Source: Sphingomonas sp. RIT328 (GTDB lineage Bacteria > Pseudomonadota > Alphaproteobacteria > Sphingomonadales > Sphingomonadaceae). Taken from it: 64,000 nucleotides of DNA. The notes under the pieces are model-generated. The model was not told the DNA's origin, ran no database searches, and saw only the letters and a list, made by a program, of their open reading frames with translations. Shown one piece after another: positions 34,589 through 43,386 of this stretch; position 1 is the stretch's first letter; every line of letters begins with the position of its first letter. Where the stretch lies: NCBI RefSeq assembly GCF_000632225.1, contig NZ_JFYV01000034.1:62001-126000 (forward strand), written 5' to 3'. A program made the position numbers and the translations under genes.

Positions 34589-35440
34589 ATGCCCGCACGC
34601 GCCTATTGGCAAGGTCAGATCCGCCTGGCGCTGGTGTCGATCCCGGTCGAGATCTACGCGGCGACGAAGAGCGGCGCCGCGGTCGCGTTCAAGCAGATCC
34701 ACGAGCCGACCGGCCAGCCGATCCATTACGAGAAGATCGTCACCGGCGTCGGCCCGGTCGACACCGACGAGATCATGAAGGGCTATGAGGTGTCGAAGGG
34801 CGAATTCGTCCTGCTCGAACAGGACGAGATCGACGCGGTCAAGCTCGAGTCGAAGAAGACGCTCGAACTGACGCAGTTCGTCGACGCGAGCGAGATCGAC
34901 GTGCTCTATTACGAAAAGCCCTATTTCGTCGTTCCCGCCGACGACCTCGCCGAGGAAGCGTTCATCGTGCTGCGCGAGGCGCTGCGCCGCACCAAGAAGG
35001 TCGGGCTCGGCCAGCTGGCGATGCGGGGGCGCGAATATGTCGTCAGCCTCAAGCCCTGCGGGCGCGGGCTGGTGCTCGAAACCCTGCGCTACGCCGACGA
35101 GGTCAACAAGGCGCAGAGCTATTTCCGCGATATCCCGCAGGGCAAGCCCGATCCCGAACTGCTCGACCTCGCCGAGGCGTTGATCGACAAGAAGAGCGCC
35201 GCCTTCGATCCGCAGGAATTCCACGACCGCTATGTCGATGCGCTCAAGGACCTCGTCGAGCGCAAGCGCAAGGCAAAGGGCGCCAAGGTGATCGAGGACA
35301 AGGACGAAGGCGGCAAGACGTCGAGCAACGTCGTCGACCTGATGGCCGCGCTCAAGAAATCGATGGAAGCGGGCAAGGCGAAGCCCGCCGCCGCGAAGAA
35401 GGCGCCGGCGAAGAAGACTCCGGCCAAGAAACGTGCATAA
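34589..35440 (+). CDS. ku: Non-homologous end-joining protein Ku
   Basis: 283 residues. A Ku core domain (about 5-235; starts RAYWQGQIRLALVSIPVEIYAA) that forms a homodimeric ring threading onto broken DNA ends and recruiting LigD. The last 30 residues are Lys/Ala/Pro repeats (AKKAPAKKTPAKK), a tail seen in many bacterial Ku proteins that helps ring movement and DNA retention. Ku starts 117 bases from pdxH and its stop is 15 bases before ligD, so they form one unit. Confidence 0.97.
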   Translation: MPARAYWQGQIRLALVSIPVEIYAATKSGAAVAFKQIHEPTGQPIHYEKIVTGVGPVDTDEIMKGYEVSKGEFVLLEQDEIDAVKLESKKTLELTQFVDASEIDVLYYEKPYFVVPADDLAEEAFIVLREALRRTKKVGLGQLAMRGREYVVSLKPCGRGLVLETLRYADEVNKAQSYFRDIPQGKPDPELLDLAEALIDKKSAAFDPQEFHDRYVDALKDLVERKRKAKGAKVIEDKDEGGKTSSNVVDLMAALKKSMEAGKAKPAAAKKAPAKKTPAKKRA

Positions 35441-35455
35441 GGCGACGCCACGGCG

Positions 35456-38035
35456 ATGAGCGACCCCCTCGAACGCTACAACGCCAAGCGCGACTTCGCC
35501 AAGACCGCAGAGCCGGCCGGCACGCTCGCGCCCGGCCACGGCAACAGCTTCATCGTCCAGAAGCATGATGCCACCCGCCTGCACTGGGATTTCCGGCTGG
35601 AGGTCGACGGCGTGCTCAAGAGCTGGGCGGTGACGCGCGGCCCCAGCCTCGATCCCGACGAGAAGCGGCTGGCGGTCCGCACCGAGGATCATCCGCTCTC
35701 CTATGCGACGTTCGAGGGGACGATCCCCGCCGGCGAATATGGCGGCGGCACGGTGATGCTGTGGGATCGCGGCACCTGGGCGCCGGTGAAGGGTAAATCG
35801 GCCAAGGATATCGACAAGGGTCATCTCCACTTCACGCTCGACGGCGAGCGGATGAAGGGCGAATGGCTGCTGATCCGGCTCAAGCCGCGCGGCAAGGAGA
35901 AGCGCGAGAACTGGCTGCTGCGCAAGATCGACGATGCCTATGCCGGCGGCACCGACACATTGGTCGAGGAGGCTCTGACCAGCGTCGCCACCGGCCGGAC
36001 GATGGCCGAGATCGCCGAGGGCAAGGCTCGCAAATCCTCCCCGGCACGGGGAGGGGGACCAGCGAAGCTGGTGGAGGGGGGTGGCCGCACGCGCAGCGCC
36101 CGCGGCGCCCCCCCCTCCACCACGGCGCAGAAGCGCCGCGGTTCCCAGCGAGGGGTCGGATCGTCCCCCGGACGATCCTCGACCACGCGGGGCGTGGTCG
36201 ACCCGTCGCTCCGTGCCGGAAAGGATTTCCCGGCGTTCCGCGAGCCGCAGCTCTGCACCCTGGTCGACCACGTCCCGACCGGCAGCGGCTGGCTGCACGA
36301 GGTCAAATATGACGGCTATCGCGCGCTGGTCGCGATCGCCGGCGGCCAGGCGAAGGTCTATACCCGCAGCGGGCTCGACTGGACCGACACATTCGCCGCG
36401 ATCGCCGATGCGGCGGCCGAGCTGCCGGTCGACAGCGCGTTGATCGATGGCGAGATCGTCGCCTTCAAGGACGGCAAGCCCGATTTCTCGACGCTCAAGG
36501 ACGCGATCGCCAGCGGCGGCGACATGACGCTGTGCGCCTTCGACCTGCTCGCGCTCAACGGCGAGGACCTCACCCCGCTGACCACGATCGAGCGCAAGGA
36601 CCGGCTGCGCGCGATCCTCCGCGACGGCCCGCGCCTGCAATATGCCGATCACGTGCTCGGCTCGGGCGAGGAGCTGTATGCGGCGATGTGCCGCGAGGGG
36701 CTGGAAGGCGTCGTCTCGAAACGCGCCGACGCGCCTTATGCAGGCAAGCGCAACCGCACCTGGCTGAAGGCGAAATGCACGCTGCGGCAGGAGTTCGTCA
36801 TCATCGGCTGGACGCCGTCCGACAAGAAGCGCGGCTTCAAGTCGCTGCTGCTCGGCGTCCATGAGGACGGCGGCTGGCGCTATGCCGGCAAGGTCGGCAC
36901 CGGCTTCGACCAGGCGCGGATGGACGATCTCATCGACCGGTTCGCCGATCTCGCCGCCGAGGCGCCGCCGGTCGCCGCCGCCGACCTCAAACCGTTCCGG
37001 GCGGCGCTGCGCGGCGCGCGCTGGCTGCGCCCCGAGCTGGTCGCCGAGGTCGCCTTCGCCGAGGTGACGCCCGACAAGGTACTGCGCCACGCCAGTTTCC
37101 TCGGCCTGCGCGAAGACAAGGCGGCGAGCGCGGTGGTCGCCGAGCGGCCGGAACCCGCGCCGGATGCGCCAGAGGTGCATATCAAGGTGAGCAGCCGCGA
37201 CCGCGTCATCTTCCCCGACAGCGACGTCACCAAGGGCGAACTCGCCGATTATTATGCCGCGATCGCGCCGGTGATGCTGCCCTGGGCGGGGCGCCGGCCG
37301 GTCAGCCTCGTCCGCTGTCCGCAGGGCCGCGCCAAGCAGTGCTTCTTCCAGAAGCATGACGCGGGCAGCTTCGGCGACACCGTCCACCATGTCGACGTCA
37401 CCGAGAAGGACGGTTCGGTCCAGCCCTATCTCTACGTCGACGATGCCGACGGGCTGGTCGCCTGCGTGCAGATGGGGACGATCGAATTCCACGGCTGGGG
37501 ATCGCGGATCGACGCGATCGAAAAGCCCGACCGGCTGGTGATCGATCTCGATCCCGACGAGGGGCTCGACTTCGAAGACACCAAGCGCGCGGCCGACCAT
37601 GTCAGCGCGCAGCTCGCCGAACTGGGGCTGGTCAGCTTCCCGCTGCTGTCGGGCGGCAAGGGCGTCCACGTCGTCGTGCCGCTGACGCCGCAGGCGGAAT
37701 GGCCCGCGGTCAAGGATTTCGCCGACCGCTTCGCCCGCGCGCTCGCCGCGGCCGAACCCGACCGGTTCGTCGCGGTGATGACCAAGGCCAAGCGCAAGGG
37801 CAAGATCTTCATCGACTATCTGCGCAACCAGCGCGGCAGCACCGCGATCATGCCCTATTCGGCGCGCGCACGCGCCGGCGCTCCGGTCGCCGCGCCGGTG
37901 TCGTGGACCGAATTGCGCGATCTCGACACCGCGGCGCGATGGGGCGTGCGCGACCTGGACGCGCTGATCGCCCGCGCATCGTCGCGCGCGCTCGCCGGCT
38001 GGGGCGTGGCGGAGCAGGTGCTGCCGGATCTGTGA
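35456..38035 (+). CDS. ligD: DNA ligase D, three-domain end-joining ligase
   Basis: 859 residues in the order phosphoesterase (about 25-160; HDATRLHWDFRLE, RTEDHPLSY, EYGGG), ATP-dependent ligase (about 258-560; KYDGYR with the adenylated lysine K284), and primase-polymerase (about 575-855; catalytic DLDPDEG). It trims, fills and seals DNA ends held by Ku. Between the first two domains a Gly/Pro/Arg/Ser-rich stretch, residues about 193-255, does not look like LigD sequence. It corresponds to a palindromic repeat in the DNA (36031-36225) that reads through in frame. The catalytic parts look intact. Confidence 0.96.
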   Translation: MSDPLERYNAKRDFAKTAEPAGTLAPGHGNSFIVQKHDATRLHWDFRLEVDGVLKSWAVTRGPSLDPDEKRLAVRTEDHPLSYATFEGTIPAGEYGGGTVMLWDRGTWAPVKGKSAKDIDKGHLHFTLDGERMKGEWLLIRLKPRGKEKRENWLLRKIDDAYAGGTDTLVEEALTSVATGRTMAEIAEGKARKSSPARGGGPAKLVEGGGRTRSARGAPPSTTAQKRRGSQRGVGSSPGRSSTTRGVVDPSLRAGKDFPAFREPQLCTLVDHVPTGSGWLHEVKYDGYRALVAIAGGQAKVYTRSGLDWTDTFAAIADAAAELPVDSALIDGEIVAFKDGKPDFSTLKDAIASGGDMTLCAFDLLALNGEDLTPLTTIERKDRLRAILRDGPRLQYADHVLGSGEELYAAMCREGLEGVVSKRADAPYAGKRNRTWLKAKCTLRQEFVIIGWTPSDKKRGFKSLLLGVHEDGGWRYAGKVGTGFDQARMDDLIDRFADLAAEAPPVAAADLKPFRAALRGARWLRPELVAEVAFAEVTPDKVLRHASFLGLREDKAASAVVAERPEPAPDAPEVHIKVSSRDRVIFPDSDVTKGELADYYAAIAPVMLPWAGRRPVSLVRCPQGRAKQCFFQKHDAGSFGDTVHHVDVTEKDGSVQPYLYVDDADGLVACVQMGTIEFHGWGSRIDAIEKPDRLVIDLDPDEGLDFEDTKRAADHVSAQLAELGLVSFPLLSGGKGVHVVVPLTPQAEWPAVKDFADRFARALAAAEPDRFVAVMTKAKRKGKIFIDYLRNQRGSTAIMPYSARARAGAPVAAPVSWTELRDLDTAARWGVRDLDALIARASSRALAGWGVAEQVLPDL
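36031..36225. repeat. Palindromic repeat inserted within ligD
   Basis: About 195 bases, a multiple of three, beginning TCCTCCCCGGCACGGG and containing CCCCCTCCACCACGGC, the same blocks in the same order as the intergenic unit at 16166-16299. A further dyad (GGTCGACCA-type, around 36185) lies in the right half. It encodes the abnormal linker of LigD. Confidence 0.7.
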
Positions 38036-38093
38036 TGCTGGGGGCGAGGCAAGCGCGTCCCCTCACAAGCGGCCATTCGCCTGCGGACACCTG

Positions 38094-38185
38094 CCCTTCG
38101 ACAGGCTCAGGGCCAACGGTGGGGAGCAGCGAGAGCGGGGGGAAGCGACGGTCCCCTCCCCCGTGCGCGCTGAGCCTGCCGGAGC
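38094..38185. repeat. Intergenic inverted repeat
   Basis: The short gap between the convergent ligD and transglutaminase genes (38036-38233) holds CCCTTCGACAGGCTCAGGG at 38094-38112 and an opposing CTGAGCCTGCCGGAG arm near 38170. Same family as the repeats at 5000-5079 and 12538-12650. Confidence 0.55.
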
Positions 38186-38233
38186 GCACCTCTCCTCAAG
38201 CGAAGGCTCGCGCCCGCGCCCCCGAAGTCGCGT

Positions 38234-39112
38234 TCACCCCAAAGGCGCGACGTCGACGCTCACCGCCATGCTCTGCGCCTGCGAGCCGAGCACGACGCCG
38301 TCGACCGGGGCGATCTCGGCATAATCGCGGCCGACCGCCATGACGATATGGTCGCCCGCCATCCAGATGCCGTTGGTGGGGTCGAGCCCGACCCAGCCAT
38401 GCACCGGCCCGCACCACAGCAGCACCCAGGCGTGGGTGGCGTCGGCGCCGACGAGCCGCGGCTGGCCGGCGGGCGGGATGGTGCGGATATAGCCGCTGGC
38501 ATAGGCCGCGGGCAGGCCGGCGGCGCGCAACCCGGTGATCATGATCTGCGCGAAATCCTGGCAGACGCCCTTGCGCTGGGCGAAGGCCTCGTGCGGCGGC
38601 GTGTCGACCAGCGTGGCGGTCGCATCGAAGGTGAAGTCGCGCTGGATGCGGCGGGCAAGCGCGATCCCCGCCGCCAGCGCGCCCTGCGCCGGATCGAGGT
38701 CGGCGGCGCAATAATCGGCGATCTGGTGGTCGAGCGGGATCAGCGGCGAGGGGAAGAGATAATTGGCCGGTCCCGCTGCCGACAGGTCGCGGCTGGCACG
38801 CGCCAGCGCGGCGATCTCGCCCAGCGTCGGGTCGTCCGCCGCGGGCACCGGCACCAGCCGGTCGACGCGCATCCGCGACCGGCTCTCGATCGTCAGGCTG
38901 CGCACCGGCGTGTCGATCATCAGCCGCGTGACATGCGCCAGCCCTGCCTCGGCGCGCGCCGGGCTCAGCCGCCCGGCCGGCTCGACGGTGAGCGCATAAT
39001 CCTCGAGCGTCTGCCCCGGCCAGTCGATCGGCTTGAGCCGCAGGTTGCAGCGCGCGAACTTGACGTTGCCGCCGTAATCGAAGCGGGTGATGTGGCGGAT
39101 GTCGTAGCGCAT
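38234..39112 (-). CDS. Transglutaminase-like cysteine protease-fold protein
   Basis: 292 residues with an N-terminal beta domain (bact_transglu_N; YDIRHITRFDYGG) and a C-terminal transglutaminase core. The triad is complete: C184 in RKGVCQDFA, H227 in THAWV, D244 in GLDPTNG. It lacks a signal peptide. It follows the ATP-grasp/alpha-E gene by 23 bases on the same strand, an association seen in many bacteria. The family may act as a peptidase that undoes, or an amidase that completes, peptide bonds made by the ATP-grasp enzyme. Confidence 0.85.
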   Translation of the reverse strand: MRYDIRHITRFDYGGNVKFARCNLRLKPIDWPGQTLEDYALTVEPAGRLSPARAEAGLAHVTRLMIDTPVRSLTIESRSRMRVDRLVPVPAADDPTLGEIAALARASRDLSAAGPANYLFPSPLIPLDHQIADYCAADLDPAQGALAAGIALARRIQRDFTFDATATLVDTPPHEAFAQRKGVCQDFAQIMITGLRAAGLPAAYASGYIRTIPPAGQPRLVGADATHAWVLLWCGPVHGWVGLDPTNGIWMAGDHIVMAVGRDYAEIAPVDGVVLGSQAQSMAVSVDVAPLG

Positions 39113-39135
39113 CGCGCCGATGAGGCCTCCGTCGG

Positions 39136-41607
39136 TCACGCGAGCGTCAGTCCGCCGGCGCGGAGCGGTTCGGCGCCCTGCAGGAAATAGCGGCGCGCGA
39201 CGCTTTCCGACAATTGCGTCAGCCGCTGCTCGATGTCGCCGAGCTGTTCGGCGGTGAGCGTCGCCGCGCCGGTCATCGCCAGCGCCGCGGCGAGGGTGCG
39301 GCCGTGCACCTGCTGCGGCTCGGGCATGCCGTCGTCGCTCAGCACGGGCAGGTCGCGCAGCCGTTCGTTGATCCGCTCGGCCTGGAAGGCGAGGCTGCGC
39401 GGATTGCCGGGGTCGAGCGCGACCAGATCGACCACCGGCACCCGCGCGATACCGGTGAGATAGCGCTGGCGATAGCTGATCTGGCTGTCGGCGAGGTCGA
39501 GCAGCGTCGATAGGTCGTCCGCGGTCGCACCGGCCATGCCGAACAGGCGCAGCGCGCGCGTCATCGCGATGCCACGCTCGACGCGGCGGCCGAGGTCGTG
39601 GAACCGCCACGCCGCGGTCCGCCCCATATGCTCCGCCGACAGGCCGGCGATCGCGACATAGCGGCGTTGCAGCGATCCGGCGCGATCGAGCATGCCGCGA
39701 TGACTCGGGAAGGGCGCTTCGAGCAGCCGCACCATGTCCGCCGACAGCCGGTCGCGCGACCCTTCGCCGATGCCGCGGGCGAGCCGGTTGATCGTCGCGA
39801 CCGAATGGCGGCTCTCGTCCTCCATCGCCGTGCGCGCGAGGGCGGTGAGGTCGCCGCGCTTGAGCGAGGGCGGCTGCGCCGCGGCATCGCCGGCGACGAT
39901 CATCCCGACCAGCTTGCCGAGCGTCGCCGCGGGCAGCGACGCGCCGGCATCCGCCGCGATCGAATGGCCGAGCATCACGCGGATCGCCGCGAGCAGCGCC
40001 TCGCCGCGCTCCAGATACCGGCCGAGCCAGTAGAAATTGTCGGCGACGCGGCTCGGCAACGTGCCGGGATTGCGGCGGACGTGCGGCGAATCCGGTGCCG
40101 GCAGCAGCGACACCGGCTCGACGCTGTCGGCGCCGTGGACGCACACGTCGGCGGACCAGGTGCCCTCGCCGAGCACGCTCGCGCGCGGATCGGTCGCCTC
40201 GCCGATCCGGGCGAAGCCGCCGGGCAGCACCGTCCATTCACCGCGTTCGTCGCGGGCGGCGAAGACGCGCAGCGTGAACGGGCGCGGCTCGAGCCGGTCG
40301 CCGATCACCACCGGCATGGTCGACAGGCGGACGATCTCCTGCCCGACATAATCCTGCGGCCGTCGCGCCATGTCGGCACGCAAGGCGGCGCGCTGTCCGG
40401 CATCCAGCTCGCTGCCGGGGACGATCCGCCCGCCGGGCAGGCCGAGCGGCACCGGGCCGAACGCCGGACCGATCAGCAGCCGGTCGAGATCCTCCTCGAC
40501 GCGCGCGCATTCGTCGGGCTGGCCGCACCACCAGGTGGCGATATTGGGCAGGTGCAGGCTCTCGCCGCACAATCGCGTCGCGAGCTGCGGCAGGAAGGCG
40601 CCGAACGCCGGCGCCTCCAGCACCCCTGCCCCCGGCGCGTTGGAGAGCAGGACGTTGCCCGCGGCATAGGCGTCGATCAGCCCGGGCACGCCGATCTGCG
40701 AATGCGAATCGAACGCCAGCGGATCGAGCAGCCGCGGATCGACCCGCCGCCACAGGGCATCGATCCGCTTGAGCCCGCCGATCGTGCGCACGTAGAGCTG
40801 GTTTTCGAGCGCGGCGAGATCGGCGCCCTCGACCAGCAGCAGGCCGAGATAGCGCGCGAGATGCGCCTGCTCGGGATAGCTCGGGTTGAACCGCCCCGGC
40901 GTCATCAGGCCGATGCGCGGGTCGCTGCGCCGGCACATCGCGGCGATGCCGGCGCGGAAGGCGGCGAAAAAGGGCGCGTGGCGCTGGACGTTGATCCGCC
41001 CCTGCAGGCCGCCGAGCGTGCGGCTCACCGCCAGCCGGTTCTCCAGCGCATAGCCGGCGCCGGCGGGCGCGCGCAGGTGATCGCCGAGCACACGCCATTC
41101 GCCGGTCGGCCCGCGGCCGAGGTCGATTGCGATGAAATGCAGGTGGCGGCCGCCGGGTGGCTCCAGCCCGACCATCGGCCGCAGGAAATAGGGGCTGCCG
41201 GTGACCAGCGCGGCGGGGATCAGCCCGCGCTCGACGAGCCGGCCGGGGCCGTAGAGGTCGGCGATCACCGTCTCGAGCAGCGCCGCGCGCTGGGTGACGC
41301 CGCGGACGATCTGCGCCCATTCCCCTGCCTCGATCAGCAGTGGCACCGGCGAGACCGGCCAGGGCCGCTCGTCCGCCTCGCCGATGACGCGAAAGCCCAT
41401 GCCGATGTCGGCGGCGTGGCGGCGGACGCGCTCGCGGACATGGTCGAGATCGTCGGAAGCGACGATCGCCAGTTCCTCGAACATCGCCGTCCAGGCGGGA
41501 TCGTCGCTGCCGCACAGCACGTCGCCGGCGGTGGCGCGCGTGCAATAATCGCTGATCCAGTGCCGGGCGTGCGCCGTCGCATCCAGGGGTAAGGCCTGCG
41601 TCGCCAT
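39136..41607 (-). CDS. Fused circularly permuted ATP-grasp / alpha-E protein
   Basis: 823 residues. The first 480 or so match the circularly permuted ATP-grasp domain (DUF404/407, COG2308): HLHFIAIDLGRGPTGEWRVL, DHLRAPAGAGYALENR, VEGADLAALENQLYVR and NAPGAGVLE. From about 505 to 810 is the alpha-E all-helical domain (DUF403, COG2307): NFYWLGRYLERGEALL and SYRQRYLTGIARVPVVDLV. These two are separate genes in many genomes. ATP-grasp enzymes join a carboxylate to an amine; a peptide-like product is expected but not known. Confidence 0.88.
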   Translation of the reverse strand: MATQALPLDATAHARHWISDYCTRATAGDVLCGSDDPAWTAMFEELAIVASDDLDHVRERVRRHAADIGMGFRVIGEADERPWPVSPVPLLIEAGEWAQIVRGVTQRAALLETVIADLYGPGRLVERGLIPAALVTGSPYFLRPMVGLEPPGGRHLHFIAIDLGRGPTGEWRVLGDHLRAPAGAGYALENRLAVSRTLGGLQGRINVQRHAPFFAAFRAGIAAMCRRSDPRIGLMTPGRFNPSYPEQAHLARYLGLLLVEGADLAALENQLYVRTIGGLKRIDALWRRVDPRLLDPLAFDSHSQIGVPGLIDAYAAGNVLLSNAPGAGVLEAPAFGAFLPQLATRLCGESLHLPNIATWWCGQPDECARVEEDLDRLLIGPAFGPVPLGLPGGRIVPGSELDAGQRAALRADMARRPQDYVGQEIVRLSTMPVVIGDRLEPRPFTLRVFAARDERGEWTVLPGGFARIGEATDPRASVLGEGTWSADVCVHGADSVEPVSLLPAPDSPHVRRNPGTLPSRVADNFYWLGRYLERGEALLAAIRVMLGHSIAADAGASLPAATLGKLVGMIVAGDAAAQPPSLKRGDLTALARTAMEDESRHSVATINRLARGIGEGSRDRLSADMVRLLEAPFPSHRGMLDRAGSLQRRYVAIAGLSAEHMGRTAAWRFHDLGRRVERGIAMTRALRLFGMAGATADDLSTLLDLADSQISYRQRYLTGIARVPVVDLVALDPGNPRSLAFQAERINERLRDLPVLSDDGMPEPQQVHGRTLAAALAMTGAATLTAEQLGDIEQRLTQLSESVARRYFLQGAEPLRAGGLTLA

Positions 41608-41698
41608 AGCCTAACGTGTCACCTCATCCGCCCGGCCGGCACCGTCTACATGTCAGGCGCCGAGCGCAACCCTTTACGGACGGTGAGCGGCCCCGCGC

Positions 41699-42772
41699 CT
41701 ACAGGCTGGCGCGCGGCCGGCGGCGGGGCGGCGCATCCGACTGGCGACGGATCAGCGTATAGTCGAGCACCTGATGGCGCGGCGCGTCGCCGCCACGCTG
41801 GCGGCGGATCGTGCCGACCAGCAGCGCCACCGCGGCGCGCGCCATGTCGGCGATCGGCTGGTGGATCGTCGTCAGTTCGGGCCAGATCGCGGTCGACAAT
41901 GTCGTGTCGTCGAAGCCGCAGACGGTGAGGTCGCCCGGCACGTCGAGCCCGTGGCGGTGCGCGACCGCGACCGTCGCCGCCGCCATATCGTCGTTGGACG
42001 AGACGATCGCGGTCGGCGGATCGCTGAGGCAGAGCAATTGCTCCGCCGCATCGAGCCCCGACAGATAGGTGAACAGGCCATCGACGATCAGCGCGGGATC
42101 GATCGCGATCCCCGCCTCCGCCAGCGCAGCGCGATAGCCTTCCAGCCGCTGGGCGCTCGCCGACAGATTGGGCGCGCCCTTGATGAAGCCGATGCGGCGA
42201 TGGCCGAGATCCATGACGTGCCGCGTCATCACCGCCGCGGCGGCGCAATCGTCGATGCGGATCGCCATCTGGCTTTCGGCGGGCTGGCCCGTCGCCACCG
42301 CGACGCTCGGCACGTTGGCGGCGTCGAGCAACGCGAGCAGCGCGGGCGCCTCGCACAGGGGCGGCGGCAGCAGGATGCCGTCGATGCCGCCGTCGATCAG
42401 ATGCTGCGCCACCTCCAGCTCATGATCGCCGAGATCGCATTTCTCGACGATGATCTGCACGTCGCTGCGGCTCGCCTGATCGAGGCTGCCGAGCAGGAAT
42501 TCGCTGAGGAAGCCGGCGCTGGGGTTGCTGTAGAGCAGCCCGACCCGCGACGGCCCCGCCCCGGCGAGGCTGCGCGCGGCGGGATTGGGCGCATAATTGA
42601 GCGCGGAGATCGCGTCATTGACCCGATCGCGCGTCGCGGGGCGGACGTTGGTCTCGCCGTTGATGACGCGCGACACGGTCATCGGCGAGACGCCGGCGCG
42701 TTTGGCGACGTCGCTGATCGTCGGCGCGGAACCCGTCCGGCGGGAGGAACGGGGCGAAGGGGCTAGGGTCAT
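41699..42772 (-). CDS. LacI-family transcriptional regulator
   Basis: 357 residues from the ATG at 42772; a longer frame upstream has no similarity. A LacI HTH with hinge helix occurs at about 16-70 (ISDVAKRAGVSPMTVSRVIN, then NPAARSLAG), followed by a periplasmic-binding-protein-like sensor domain with RRIGFIKGAP and VCGFDDTTLS. It usually represses sugar-use genes, but no sugar enzymes are near; the divergent gene is a small membrane protein. Its C-terminus is basic. Confidence 0.92.
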   Translation of the reverse strand: MTLAPSPRSSRRTGSAPTISDVAKRAGVSPMTVSRVINGETNVRPATRDRVNDAISALNYAPNPAARSLAGAGPSRVGLLYSNPSAGFLSEFLLGSLDQASRSDVQIIVEKCDLGDHELEVAQHLIDGGIDGILLPPPLCEAPALLALLDAANVPSVAVATGQPAESQMAIRIDDCAAAAVMTRHVMDLGHRRIGFIKGAPNLSASAQRLEGYRAALAEAGIAIDPALIVDGLFTYLSGLDAAEQLLCLSDPPTAIVSSNDDMAAATVAVAHRHGLDVPGDLTVCGFDDTTLSTAIWPELTTIHQPIADMARAAVALLVGTIRRQRGGDAPRHQVLDYTLIRRQSDAPPRRRPRASL

Positions 42773-42982
42773 GACGCGCGCGGAACAATCCGTTGGAGAC
42801 GATGCGCACGCATGGACGCCTGCGGCCGATCCGGCAAGAGCGGCGAAACGGGTGCCTGTCCCACCTTCATCCCCGCGACGATTTGACTTGCATCGACGCA
42901 CCCCTCCGAACAACAACCGCGACGCCGATGACGTTCGCCAGTTCTCGATAAGTTACCGTTTAAAGACAAGGGAGTTAACACC

Positions 42983-43249
42983 ATGACTATGATCTCTCGC
43001 CTATTTGCCGCAGCCGCCGGAACCGCGCTGCTCGCCGCCCCCGTCGCCGCGGCGGCCGCTCCGGCGACGACCACCGCCAATCCCGCCGCAAGCCTGTCGA
43101 TCAGCCGCGCCGCCGCCCCGGCCGGCGCCAAGAGCCAGCTCGGCGCGTCGATTCCCGGCACGACGCTGATCAGTATCGGCGTTCTCGCCGCGCTCGTCGT
43201 CGGCGTGCTCGTCGCCACCGGTGGCAGCGACAATTCCGACAGCAACTGA
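42983..43249 (+). CDS. Small exported protein with C-terminal membrane segment
   Basis: 88 residues. A signal-peptide-like start (about 1-28, LFAAAAGTALLAAPVAAAAA) is followed by an Ala/Ser/Thr-rich part, then a hydrophobic segment (LISIGVLAALVVGVLVATGG, about 60-80) and a short Ser/Asn/Asp tail. GGGAG lies about 10 bases before the ATG. No domain is recognised. It is divergent from the LacI gene and ends at its own strong terminator, so it is probably a free-standing, well-expressed gene. Function unknown. Confidence 0.75.
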   Translation: MTMISRLFAAAAGTALLAAPVAAAAAPATTTANPAASLSISRAAAPAGAKSQLGASIPGTTLISIGVLAALVVGVLVATGGSDNSDSN

Positions 43250-43266
43250 TCGCTGAGCCGCGTCGC

Positions 43267-43300
43267 GAAGGCCCCGTCGCCCACCGGTGACGGGGCCTTC
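43267..43300 (+). terminator. Strong terminator hairpin
   Basis: A perfect 12-base stem GAAGGCCCCGTC / GACGGGGCCTTC with a 10-base loop, 17 bases after the small exported protein. A TTTT follows 6 bases later. It could act on the + strand and shields the alpha-2-macroglobulin gene from read-through. Confidence 0.8.
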
Positions 43301-43386
43301 GCTGGTTTTGCCGGCCGCGCCGCGCCCACTGGATTCGCACCCCCGCGGGACCTATCGTGCCGACCGGGCAGACTCGGGGGCGGCGG

